Assembly: GCA_021817755.1 (NCBI GenBank)
Contig: JAKAGC010000334.1
Coordinates: 1 to 5,430 of the forward strand
DNA from: Acidobacteriota bacterium
GTDB lineage: Bacteria > Acidobacteriota > Aminicenantia > UBA2199
DNA: 5,430 nt
Direction of reading: 5' to 3'
Shown here: positions 1-5,430 of the stretch, one piece after another
Position numbering within the stretch: the stretch's first letter is position 1
How the letters are laid out: the number at the start of each line of letters is the position of its first letter
Program-made: the position numbers and the translations under genes
Notes under the pieces: generated by a model
What the model was told of the DNA's origin: nothing
The model's input: the letters and a program-made list of their open reading frames with translations, nothing else
The model's database searches: none

Positions 1-252
1 TTCTGAACTAAGATGACTCTATTCTGAGAGACATTAACTTCCCTCTGAACGAAGTTAACTCCGTTCTGAAATGAATTAGCTTCCTTCTGAACTTCAGTGG
101 CTCTATTTTGATATGAACTCACTTCCTTCTGAAAGAGGATGGTTCTATTCAGAGATAGATTAATGCTATTCTGAAATAGATTCGTTTAATTCAGAAGGAG
201 ATTAGTCTATTTCTGAGAGAGATTAATTCATCTCAAAGGGAAGCTAATCTAT
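1..252. repeat. Array of twelve 21-bp degenerate direct repeats
   Basis: Twelve consecutive units begin at 1, 22, 43, 64, 85, 106, 127, 148, 169, 190, 211 and 232 with no insertion or deletion. Each opens with a core close to TTCTGA: T at position 2 and A at position 6 are invariant, and C3 and G5 each vary once. The rest drifts around an A/G-rich stretch, ATTAA and a C/T-rich end. The first unit starts at the window edge, so the array may be longer. A thirteenth, weaker unit (253-273, about 12 of 21 positions matching my consensus) overlaps the palindrome that follows. Twenty-one base pairs is two turns of B-DNA, so equivalent bases lie on one face of the helix. All six frames carry stops, so I call it non-coding. 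Iteron-like or other protein-binding array, or neutral minisatellite, are all possible; no rep or par gene is visible. Confidence 0.9.
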
Positions 253-256
253 CTCT

Positions 257-276
257 ATGATGCATCGATGCATCAT
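257..276. repeat. Perfect 20-bp palindrome
   Basis: ATGATGCATCGATGCATCAT equals its own reverse complement over all 20 bases. It sits at the right end of the 21-bp repeat array and partly overlaps a decayed thirteenth unit. It could be a binding site for a symmetrical dimer or a cruciform-forming site. There is no T-run on either side, so it is not a typical intrinsic terminator. Confidence 0.85.
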
Positions 277-284
277 TTATTGAG

Positions 285-314
285 AACGTTGCAACATTTT
301 GTTGCAACGTTGCA
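285..314. repeat. Inverted repeat with nested palindromes
   Basis: AACGTTGCAAC (285-295) and GTTGCAACGTT (301-311) are perfect reverse complements separated by the 5-base loop ATTTT. Each arm contains the self-complementary words GTTGCAAC and AACGTT, and the right arm extends into a 12-bp palindrome, TGCAACGTTGCA (303-314). As RNA it would form an 11-bp hairpin, but neither strand has a U-tract after it. It is therefore at best a weak terminator for the minus-strand gene ending at 454. A tandem operator is equally possible. Confidence 0.75.
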
Positions 315-453
315 TTTCAAGAATACAAACTATAAGAAAATTCATTTTTACTTCGGTAAATAATACCAATAGCCCGGAAATTACGCTTACCTATTCCTAA
401 GCATCACCTTGCTCCCATGGGATGGAATTCGGTAAAATACCGATATTTCAACT
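315..453. other. Non-coding spacer downstream of the NACHT gene
   Basis: I see no gene here. It holds a perfect 10-bp palindrome, TCCCATGGGA (413-422), and two similar short GGTA/TACC inverted repeats, one near 355-367 and one at 429-443. The latter (TCGGTA, loop AAA, TACCGA) starts 11 bases beyond the stop codon of the minus-strand NACHT gene. It has a 6-bp stem and no following U-run, so I do not call it a terminator. Confidence 0.5.
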
Positions 454-2973
454 CTAATAATCCCCTGCCCGGAATTGGGCCAGCTCATCCGGTGTGGTAT
501 TGGGAAAATCATTTAAAAGCTTCTTATCGGATTTTGAATGCAATTCCTTAAGTTTTTTATCCGCCCATCCCTCCAGTTCCTTTTTGTGTTCCCGGATAAT
601 CGATTTATATTTATTGTTATATTGGTCACAGAGGTAGTGGAGGTGGTTGAAGTGGCTGAGGAAGTTAAGGTCGCGGAGATAGCTTAGGTTACAGAGATCG
701 TGGAGGTAGCTGAGATTGCTGAGATCACGGAGGTAGCGAAGGTCGCGGAGGTCAGCTCTGTAGCGAAGTTCTTGATAGTCACTTAGGGTACTGAGATAGC
801 AGAGATCGCAGAGATGGCTAAGATCACTTAGATCACCGAGATCACTAAAGTCGTAAAGATCACAGAATACTAAAATAATATTGTTTGATTTCATCTTCTC
901 TATCGTAAAAGCGAAATCCCTCAAATTCCTTGTACCGGCAATTAAAAAAACAAAACTATTATTATGCCTAAAAAGAAATTCCAAACAGTGATCATTAGTA
1001 GGATTCTCTACTTTATCAAATTCAAGAATTTGTCTTTTTATATTTGCAATCAGGTTATCTTTTTCAGTTCCTCCGGCTCGAAAGAGAATGGAACTTCCCA
1101 CCGATTGAATAAATGGATGAATTGCATGCTGAAATAAATCCCATCCTTTTTCTGCCATTTCCCCGGCGTATTTGTATATTGGATAATGAGCAAATAATTG
1201 ATTGATTTTTTTTTCATTTGCTTCATTATAGGAAATACAGGGAAGAATTTCCAGGACTTTATGGGCAAATTGCTGCTCCATCTTACCCTGAGTCTCCTTT
1301 ACTACCATATCCCATAAACAGGATTCCCACAGATTCATATTTTCCAAGTACTCTTTCTCTTCCAGGTGTTCGATGATCTCTGTAAAAAACTGTTCCGCAT
1401 TGCCAATATTGACAAATAATTTAAATGTTTCCCCCCAGTAATCGTGTCCCCTGTATTCCAGGATATCCAGCGGATTTTTACTACGGGCAAAATACCAGGC
1501 GGCCAGGTACTCCTGAAACGTGAGATGCAGAAACCCGAATTTTCCTTCCGATTCATAGAGCAGCCCCGCTTTTACCACCATTTCTTTTAAAAATCTCATT
1601 CGCGGCTGTTCCTCGATGAGTTCCGGTAGTAAATTTTCTATTTCCGGGAGCGTGATTTCCCTCCGGTTTTCCTTCATAAGGAAGACCGCAATACCTGCCA
1701 GGTTATGCATGCTGTTCTCTACCGAGAAACTCACATTTAACTTGCGATTCGCCACATTCCACAACTCGATCATCACCTTGAGGCACTCTTCATACAATTT
1801 GTGCCGCTCCTTCGGTAATACCGCTCGGGTACGGTGTACAATGGCAATAATGGTCAACAATAATGGATTAACCGCCAGCTTATGAAGATTTTTATGTGCA
1901 CCATTCTGGATTACATTCATTAAATCGTGAAATTTGGTTTCACCTGCATTTAAAGCATCCTCTTTTTCCTTTTCTCCCACATCACCCGCCACTGCAGTTT
2001 CGATAATGCGATACCAATTTTCCAGGAAGAGTTGGATATCCTCTATATTGAAATCCAGGATAGAAAAGACCGGATAGGCATCATGAAACTTCAATCCTTT
2101 GGACTCCTGCAAACCCGAAAACCTGGAGGTAACCAGTAAGGCATTCAACCGGATGTTTTGTTTCTCAATCCATTCTATCGCTTCCCTGCGAAGTGTCTCA
2201 TCCCCGATTTCATCCAATCCGTCCAGCAAAAATAGGAGGTTGCCCGAGTCGAACTTATCGCGGATAAATGAGGCGGAAACCGTTTCTTTTTCCAGCATGG
2301 ACACCGTTAAATCCAGGATATTGTAATTCTTAAAGGTATGTTCGGGATCGCGCCCGAAATCCTTCAATGGAATAAAGACTGGGATAAAGGATGAAAACAC
2401 CTCAAGGGGACCACAGGCACATTGAAGAGCAATCCATTTCATCAACGTGGTTTTACCGCTGCCCGGATGGCCCAGAATAATCATTTTTATCGGTTCCCGT
2501 TTTTGCTCATATTCAATGTGCAAATTTTTAAAAACTGTAATGAAATCCGTATCGATTTTTTCTTCTTTTTCCTTATTATAAGATCGTTCTGCTTCCAATG
2601 CATTGAAATCGTCGATGGAGCGGTAATCGATTCGTGCGAAAGATTTTTTCGCTCTTAATCGCACATAGATTTTTTCCAGCAGCAGGGGTTTTTGCAGGAT
2701 GGCATTGAGGCCCGTAAAATCCAGGTATTTATATTTCCCAGCTACATGATCGCAATATCGTTCCGCATCCGTTCCTTTTTGAAAGGATTGGTTCAGTTTT
2801 TGTTGCGTCCCTCTGGTTTTCTCATCCTGCTCTTTTTTTTTATCCATCTCTTTTTGATATTGGAACTTTTCTTTTTCCAGTTTATGGAGCTTTCTGTATA
2901 TATGATAGGTAAGGAACCCCGATATCACTGTAAATACTCCCAGCACGATTATTATTATATCTTTTGTTTCCAT
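454..2973 (-). CDS. Membrane-anchored NACHT (NLR-like) NTPase with C-terminal tripeptide leucine repeats
   Basis: This 839-residue protein is a STAND-class ATPase. Residues 5-26 form one hydrophobic segment with basic residues on its C-terminal side, suggesting an outside N-terminus and a cytoplasmic body. Residues 28-65 are charged and coiled-coil-like. Residues 80-108 resemble the linker often preceding bacterial NACHT domains. The NACHT core has Walker A GHPGSGKTT (168-176, Lys174), Walker B LLFLLDGLDEI (246-256, Asp251, Asp254, Glu255) and a sensor-like VTSR ending at Arg284. VNPLLLT (368-374) and FLHLTFQEYLAA (481-492) are typical of the downstream helical part of NACHT proteins. Residues 704-784 are a tripeptide repeat, and 785-839 are charged and helical. 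The ATG has no Shine-Dalgarno site; no other Met occurs before residue 43. NACHT proteins use ATP-driven oligomerisation, and several bacterial ones are anti-phage. A defence role here is inferred, as no other defence gene is adjacent. Confidence 0.9.
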   Translation of the reverse strand: METKDIIIIVLGVFTVISGFLTYHIYRKLHKLEKEKFQYQKEMDKKKEQDEKTRGTQQKLNQSFQKGTDAERYCDHVAGKYKYLDFTGLNAILQKPLLLEKIYVRLRAKKSFARIDYRSIDDFNALEAERSYNKEKEEKIDTDFITVFKNLHIEYEQKREPIKMIILGHPGSGKTTLMKWIALQCACGPLEVFSSFIPVFIPLKDFGRDPEHTFKNYNILDLTVSMLEKETVSASFIRDKFDSGNLLFLLDGLDEIGDETLRREAIEWIEKQNIRLNALLVTSRFSGLQESKGLKFHDAYPVFSILDFNIEDIQLFLENWYRIIETAVAGDVGEKEKEDALNAGETKFHDLMNVIQNGAHKNLHKLAVNPLLLTIIAIVHRTRAVLPKERHKLYEECLKVMIELWNVANRKLNVSFSVENSMHNLAGIAVFLMKENRREITLPEIENLLPELIEEQPRMRFLKEMVVKAGLLYESEGKFGFLHLTFQEYLAAWYFARSKNPLDILEYRGHDYWGETFKLFVNIGNAEQFFTEIIEHLEEKEYLENMNLWESCLWDMVVKETQGKMEQQFAHKVLEILPCISYNEANEKKINQLFAHYPIYKYAGEMAEKGWDLFQHAIHPFIQSVGSSILFRAGGTEKDNLIANIKRQILEFDKVENPTNDHCLEFLFRHNNSFVFLIAGTRNLRDFAFTIEKMKSNNIILVFCDLYDFSDLGDLSDLSHLCDLCYLSTLSDYQELRYRADLRDLRYLRDLSNLSYLHDLCNLSYLRDLNFLSHFNHLHYLCDQYNNKYKSIIREHKKELEGWADKKLKELHSKSDKKLLNDFPNTTPDELAQFRAGDY
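631..864 (-). repeat. 9-bp coding tandem repeat giving (x-D/Y/H/N-L) tripeptides
   Basis: On the minus strand the codons for residues 704-781 of the NACHT protein fall into 26 consecutive tripeptides. Nearly all end in Leu; the exceptions are two Phe, one Tyr and one Arg. Their middle residue is usually Asp, with Tyr, His or Asn next, and their first is usually Ser, Arg or Cys. Examples are SDL, GDL, CDL, RDL, RYL, SYL and CNL. The phase is never lost, even through the poorest stretch (SDY-QEL-RYR, residues 731-739). On the plus strand the DNA shows 9-base words such as GGTCGCGGA and GATCACGGA. This indicates growth by tandem duplication followed by drift under frame constraint. I do not recognise it as a named repeat family; it differs from pentapeptide, TPR, WD40 and standard LRR units. 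Confidence 0.85.
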
Positions 2974-2979
2974 GTAACA

Positions 2980-2988
2980 ATTATATCA
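2980..2988 (-). promoter_or_regulatory. Extended -10 promoter of the NACHT gene, probably leaderless
   Basis: On the minus strand, TGATATAAT (2988 down to 2980) matches the extended -10 consensus TGnTATAAT exactly. The A of the ATG is the seventh base after the box, which is the usual distance to a transcription start. Transcription would then begin on the start codon, which fits the absence of a Shine-Dalgarno site. I find no good -35 element, but extended -10 promoters often lack one. Confidence 0.55.
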
Positions 2989-3185
2989 TAAATCTATAGG
3001 TAATCCTATTTGGTATAATATTTAGAATAAAATTAGTATTTAACTGAGGCAGATCTGTTTACTACAATTATAGAATGCTTTGGCAAGAAATAGTTAATAT
3101 CATATATTTAAATCTCATAGTGAATATGCACTGTGGGAGATGTATTATGTTTAATTTGAAGTATATTAAAAAATATGAAGCAATA

Positions 3186-3213
3186 TTGAATGAGTGATTG
3201 AAGAATGTATAAT
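3186..3213 (+). promoter_or_regulatory. Candidate sigma-70-type promoter for the PLP-enzyme operon
   Basis: TTGAAT (3186-3191) lies 16 bases before a perfect TATAAT (3208-3213). The -35 matches TTGACA at four of six bases. Transcription would start near 3220, giving a leader of about 200 nt that contains the hairpin and anti-ribosome-binding-site segment described separately. In AT-rich DNA such boxes also arise by chance, so the assignment is moderate. Confidence 0.45.
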
Positions 3214-3232
3214 ATAAACACAGTACCCGCAC

Positions 3233-3280
3233 AAAATCAGGAAAACCCGGAGGGTATTTTCTCCACAGGGTGCTGATTTT
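3233..3280 (+). ncRNA. Structured leader hairpin upstream of the PLP-enzyme gene
   Basis: AAAATCAG (3233-3240) pairs perfectly with CTGATTTT (3273-3280). Nested inside, ACCC (3245-3248) pairs with GGGT (3268-3271) and GGAG (3249-3252) with CTCC (3261-3264). This leaves a GAAA/G internal loop, a 3-base ACA bulge and an 8-base terminal loop. A competing small hairpin uses ACCC (3245-3248) with GGGT (3252-3255), so the element has two possible folds. It lies just inside the predicted transcript. It could be the sensor part of a leader switch or, given its flanking A4 and T4, a bidirectional terminator-like hairpin. It matches no riboswitch consensus I know. Confidence 0.45.
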
Positions 3281-3321
3281 AGATTAGAGTGGAGGAGTAT
3301 CGATCAAAGAAATGTCATTAT

Positions 3322-3407
3322 CTCCTTGATTCATTAACAAAATTGTAATATCATAATATGGAATTGAAGTAAATTGGTTGAATACAAAAATCAGTTATAT
3401 CAAGGAG
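3322..3407 (+). promoter_or_regulatory. Ribosome binding site and upstream anti-Shine-Dalgarno segment
   Basis: AAGGAG (3402-3407) lies 9 bases before the ATG at 3417 and fixes that start. CTCCTTGAT (3322-3330) is the exact reverse complement of ATCAAGGAG (3399-3407), so a 9-bp helix with a 68-nt loop would bury the entire ribosome binding site. The same CTCCTTGAT can instead pair upstream: TTGAT with ATCAA (3303-3307), or CTCC with GGAG in GGAGGAG (3291-3297). That gives mutually exclusive structures of the kind used by translational switches. The complementarity is seen directly; regulation is inferred. Confidence 0.5.
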
Positions 3408-3416
3408 CACAAATCG

Positions 3417-4529
3417 ATGACTATTGATACAAAATCGCTGAAAGAGTTATTCCCTGTAAAAAATAAGTATCGCTATTTTAACTTTGCCGCAGACGGTCCG
3501 CTTCCGGTATCCTCTCGGGATGCAATGTTCGAAGCGCTGAATGAATGCTCGGAAGAGGGTTTAATGGCAGTGCATAAACAGGTGGGAGTATTTGAAGAGA
3601 TTCGGGACGAATTGTCACTATTTTTTAGATCAAAACGGGAACACTTTGCATTTACCCGAAATACTTCGGAAGGTGTACTACTGGCGTTACTGAATTTGAA
3701 TATTTCAGAAGATGATAATTATATAGTAGCAGAAGATGCATTCCCTACCACTGTCAAAATTATGGACAACCATTGTAAAGGACAGAAAAGAACCGTACTT
3801 ATCAATGATCGAAAACCATTGCTCGAACAATTACAAGAGGTATGCGATAACAAGACACAAGTAATCGTACTGGATTGGGTTCACTATTACACCGGAAAGG
3901 TTATCGATATAGAGAGTATTACGAAATGGGCGCGGCAAAAAGGTATTTTAACCATAATTGATGGAATTCAAGGGGCTGGGGGATTATCGCTTTCCCTAGA
4001 TGACAGCGGGATCGATTTCTTTGTAACAGGTGCACATAAATGGTTACTCTCTCCCCAGGGATCCGGATTTATTTATGCATCCCCTGAGGTATGGAAAAAA
4101 GTGAAGCGGAAATCCTTTGGCTGGTTGGGATATGATTGGAAAGATTTTGCCAGTTTCAGTATCGATGCGGATTTAAGAGAAGGAGCTACAGTTATGGAAT
4201 ACGGAACCCGACCCTATATCACGGCGCTGGGATTCAGAGAAACATTACGATTATTCAATAAATTGGGCGCCCAAGCCATCGAAACCCACAACCGGCAATT
4301 AAAAGATTATTTCTATACAGTTATTCAAAATAAAGGGTATGAAACCTTTTCCAATGATCGTGCCAGTTCCATTGTCTCATTTAAATCACCCCGGAAAAAT
4401 TCACATGAAATAAGAGATGCTCTGGAAAAAGAAAAAATAATTGTTTCGGTAAGAAACGGATATGTAAGAGCTGCCTTTCATTTCATCAATGATATGGAGG
4501 AGGTAGAAACCTTTGTGAATTTCCTATAA
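3417..4529 (+). CDS. Aminotransferase class V-fold PLP-dependent enzyme
   Basis: This 370-residue cytosolic enzyme is a fold-type I PLP protein of the class V group, which includes cysteine desulfurases, isopenicillin-N-epimerase-like proteins and kynureninase. The Schiff-base lysine is Lys208 in GAHKWLLSPQGSGF. Asp182 and Gln185 in IDGIQGAGG should contact the pyridine ring. The RNTSEG stretch (81-86) and Gly263-Thr264 match phosphate-binding positions, and Arg351 in YVRAAFHF fits the substrate-carboxylate arginine. The C-terminal half lacks the mobile-loop Cys (GHHCA-type motif) of IscS/SufS, so a cysteine desulfurase is unlikely. An isopenicillin-N-epimerase-like or lyase type fits better, but the substrate cannot be read from sequence. 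Length is normal for the family. I start at ATG 3417, preceded by AAGGAG, rather than at TTG 3378, which has no ribosome binding site. A radical SAM gene follows 40 nt downstream. Confidence 0.88.
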   Translation: MTIDTKSLKELFPVKNKYRYFNFAADGPLPVSSRDAMFEALNECSEEGLMAVHKQVGVFEEIRDELSLFFRSKREHFAFTRNTSEGVLLALLNLNISEDDNYIVAEDAFPTTVKIMDNHCKGQKRTVLINDRKPLLEQLQEVCDNKTQVIVLDWVHYYTGKVIDIESITKWARQKGILTIIDGIQGAGGLSLSLDDSGIDFFVTGAHKWLLSPQGSGFIYASPEVWKKVKRKSFGWLGYDWKDFASFSIDADLREGATVMEYGTRPYITALGFRETLRLFNKLGAQAIETHNRQLKDYFYTVIQNKGYETFSNDRASSIVSFKSPRKNSHEIRDALEKEKIIVSVRNGYVRAAFHFINDMEEVETFVNFL

Positions 4530-4530
4530 T

Positions 4531-4551
4531 ATTATATATTTAATATATAAT
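4531..4551. promoter_or_regulatory. AT-only palindrome between the PLP and radical SAM genes
   Basis: ATTATATATT (4531-4540) and AATATATAAT (4542-4551) are perfect 10-base inverted arms around one central T. They lie right after the stop codon of the PLP-enzyme gene. A TATAAT overlaps the stop (4525-4530) without a convincing -35. The stem has no G-C pairs, so it is a poor terminator. It may be an operator, a weak internal promoter region, or simply AT-rich spacer. Confidence 0.4.
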
Positions 4552-4569
4552 TGTAAATAATAAACAAAC

Positions 4570-5430
4570 ATGATTCGATACGAAGTCCAGAAAGGCCGTT
4601 TTATAAAGCATTGCCCATGCACACCGGATGTTATTTCTTGTGGGTATTACAATATTAATCTTCATACAGGGTGCCCTTTTGGTTGCTCCTACTGTATTTT
4701 ACAGGCTTACCTCGAAACTAAGGAACCCGTGTTTTTCACCAACCTGGATGATCTCGAAAAAGAGCTGGAAGAGATTTCAGGGACAGTACCTCACCTAAGA
4801 TTGGGGACAGGCGAATTATCGGATTCATTGGCCTGGGACCCACAAACAAAATATTCGGTTAAATTGCTTTCCATTATCGAGAAATTCCCACAAGTGATTT
4901 TCGAATTTAAAACAAAATCCACTCATATCCGGGAGATAATGAATTGGCGCACTTCATTAAAAAATGTAGTGATTGCATGGTCATTGAATCCAATAGAAAT
5001 AATCGAACGGGAAGAACCATTGACACCGGATTTGTACGCTAGGTTGGAGTCAATTTCGATGGCTGCTGAGAAAGGATACAAAGTGGGAATACATTTCGAC
5101 CCCATCGTCTATTCTCAAAACTGGAAAGCCCAATACTCGACACTGGTAAAAGAGATTTCACGGAAAATTAGACCCTCACAAGTCGCATGGTGGAGCATGG
5201 GAGCATTACGGTTCCCTTATTCGCTCCGTGAACATATACTTAAACACCATGACTCGGGGCTTTTCGATGGAGAATTGATCCAGGGACACGATGGAAAGTA
5301 TCGCTACTTTAAACCATTGCGAATGGAATTATTCAAATTTACCAGGGATTGTATTTTTTCTGAACTCTCATCCTCCATTCCACTTTACCTATGTATGGAG
5401 GATCGTGAAGTATGGGAAGAAATTTTAAGA
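4570..5430 (+). CDS. SPL-family (spore photoproduct lyase-like) radical SAM protein, 3' end beyond window
   Basis: An open frame of 287 codons runs from ATG 4570 past the right edge. TGCPFGCSYCILQAYL (from residue 33) holds the radical SAM CxxxCxxC motif, with Cys35, Cys39 and Cys42 to ligate a [4Fe-4S] cluster; Cys15, Cys17 and Cys24 lie just before it. LRLGTGELSDSL (76-87), FEFKTKSTHIREIM, VVIAWSLNP and GYKVGIHFDPIVYSQNW are hallmarks of the COG1533/SplB-like family, often annotated as DNA photolyase or SPL family. By my recalled alignment, the H-donor Cys141 of Bacillus SplB falls near Glu82, so true spore-photoproduct repair is doubtful; the reaction is unknown. An in-frame TAA at 4561 excludes an upstream start. 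There is no clear Shine-Dalgarno site, unlike the PLP gene 40 nt upstream; translation may depend on that gene or on an unstructured AT-rich leader. Confidence 0.88.
   Translation, partial: MIRYEVQKGRFIKHCPCTPDVISCGYYNINLHTGCPFGCSYCILQAYLETKEPVFFTNLDDLEKELEEISGTVPHLRLGTGELSDSLAWDPQTKYSVKLLSIIEKFPQVIFEFKTKSTHIREIMNWRTSLKNVVIAWSLNPIEIIEREEPLTPDLYARLESISMAAEKGYKVGIHFDPIVYSQNWKAQYSTLVKEISRKIRPSQVAWWSMGALRFPYSLREHILKHHDSGLFDGELIQGHDGKYRYFKPLRMELFKFTRDCIFSELSSSIPLYLCMEDREVWEEILR

Larger units (their letters stand above)
2974..3219. other. Divergent intergenic region, upstream part
   Basis: This AT-rich spacer separates the divergent NACHT and PLP-enzyme genes. It contains the minus-strand extended -10 box at its left end and the plus-strand promoter candidate at its right end. 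A further plus-strand TATAAT (3014-3019) has no matching -35. A possible 16-codon open frame (3147-3197, ATG with GGGAG 7 bases upstream) encodes a Lys/Tyr-rich peptide. I cannot tell it from chance and do not call it a gene. Confidence 0.5.

Noticed and set aside
3..260. The 21-bp array as a coding heptad repeat (plus frame from base 3, coiled-coil-like; minus frame with L-x-x-F-R pattern)
   Set aside because: Both best frames are broken by several TGA/TAA/TAG stops within the array, and the conserved TTCTGA core itself supplies TGA in one frame. A decayed coding repeat cannot be excluded, but there is no start or ribosome binding site.
285..311. Intrinsic terminator or integron attC site
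   Set aside because: There is no U-tract on either strand, and the arms do not match the attC core GTTRRRY/RYYYAAC pattern. No integrase is present.
1..314. CRISPR array
   Set aside because: Units are contiguous 21-mers with no unique spacers, and no cas gene is present.
1616..2991. Plus-strand open frames opposite the NACHT gene (e.g. 1616-1885, 2099-2326, 2422-2658, 2692-2991)
   Set aside because: They lie antisense to a protein with clear NACHT motifs and show no recognisable domains; they are shadows of the real frame.
3147..3197. Small 16-codon ORF with a GGGAG upstream
   Set aside because: It is too short and AT-biased to separate from chance, and the peptide has no recognisable feature. 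It also precedes the predicted promoter of the PLP gene, so it is not an obvious leader peptide.
3378..3416. TTG start giving the PLP enzyme 13 extra N-terminal residues
   Set aside because: No ribosome binding site precedes TTG 3378, while ATG 3417 has AAGGAG 9 bases upstream. The extra codons would run through that site.
4923..5105. Minus-strand 60-codon frame
   Set aside because: It lies entirely inside the radical SAM gene on the opposite strand and has no recognisable features.

Overview
This 5.4-kb window is from an AT-rich bacterial genome of undetermined lineage. The genes are bacterial in style: an NLR-like NACHT ATPase, a fold-type I PLP enzyme with a strong Shine-Dalgarno site, and a spore-photoproduct-lyase-like radical SAM protein. 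Nothing shown fixes the phylum. Large repeat-bearing NACHT genes are common in several environmental bacterial phyla, but that is only a hint.

Layout. (1) Positions 1-453 carry no credible gene. The first 252 bases are twelve degenerate direct repeats, each exactly 21 bp, and the array probably continues off the left edge. It is followed by a perfect 20-bp palindrome and an 11-bp-arm inverted repeat. (2) Positions 454-2973, minus strand, encode an 839-residue protein: one N-terminal membrane segment, a coiled coil, a NACHT NTPase, a helical region, and a C-terminal block of about 26 tripeptides of the form x-(D/Y/H/N)-L. Its start lies 7 nt from a perfect extended -10 box, so the mRNA may be leaderless. 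(3) Positions 2974-3416 are the divergent intergenic region. It carries a plus-strand promoter candidate, a 48-nt hairpin, and a 9-nt segment that exactly complements the ribosome binding site of the next gene. Together these resemble a translation-controlling leader. (4) Positions 3417-4529, plus strand, encode a class V aminotransferase-fold PLP enzyme. (5) From 4570 to the right edge, plus strand, runs the first 287 codons of an SPL-family radical SAM protein. It lies 40 nt downstream of the PLP enzyme and is probably co-transcribed with it.

How they work together. The NACHT protein looks like a stand-alone membrane-anchored STAND ATPase, plausibly an NLR-type anti-phage or signalling protein whose sensor is the tripeptide block. 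The PLP enzyme and radical SAM protein form a separate, divergently transcribed pair; no shared pathway can be named from the sequence. The least ordinary elements are the helically phased 21-bp array, the tripeptide-repeat sensor, and the possible switch in front of the PLP gene.
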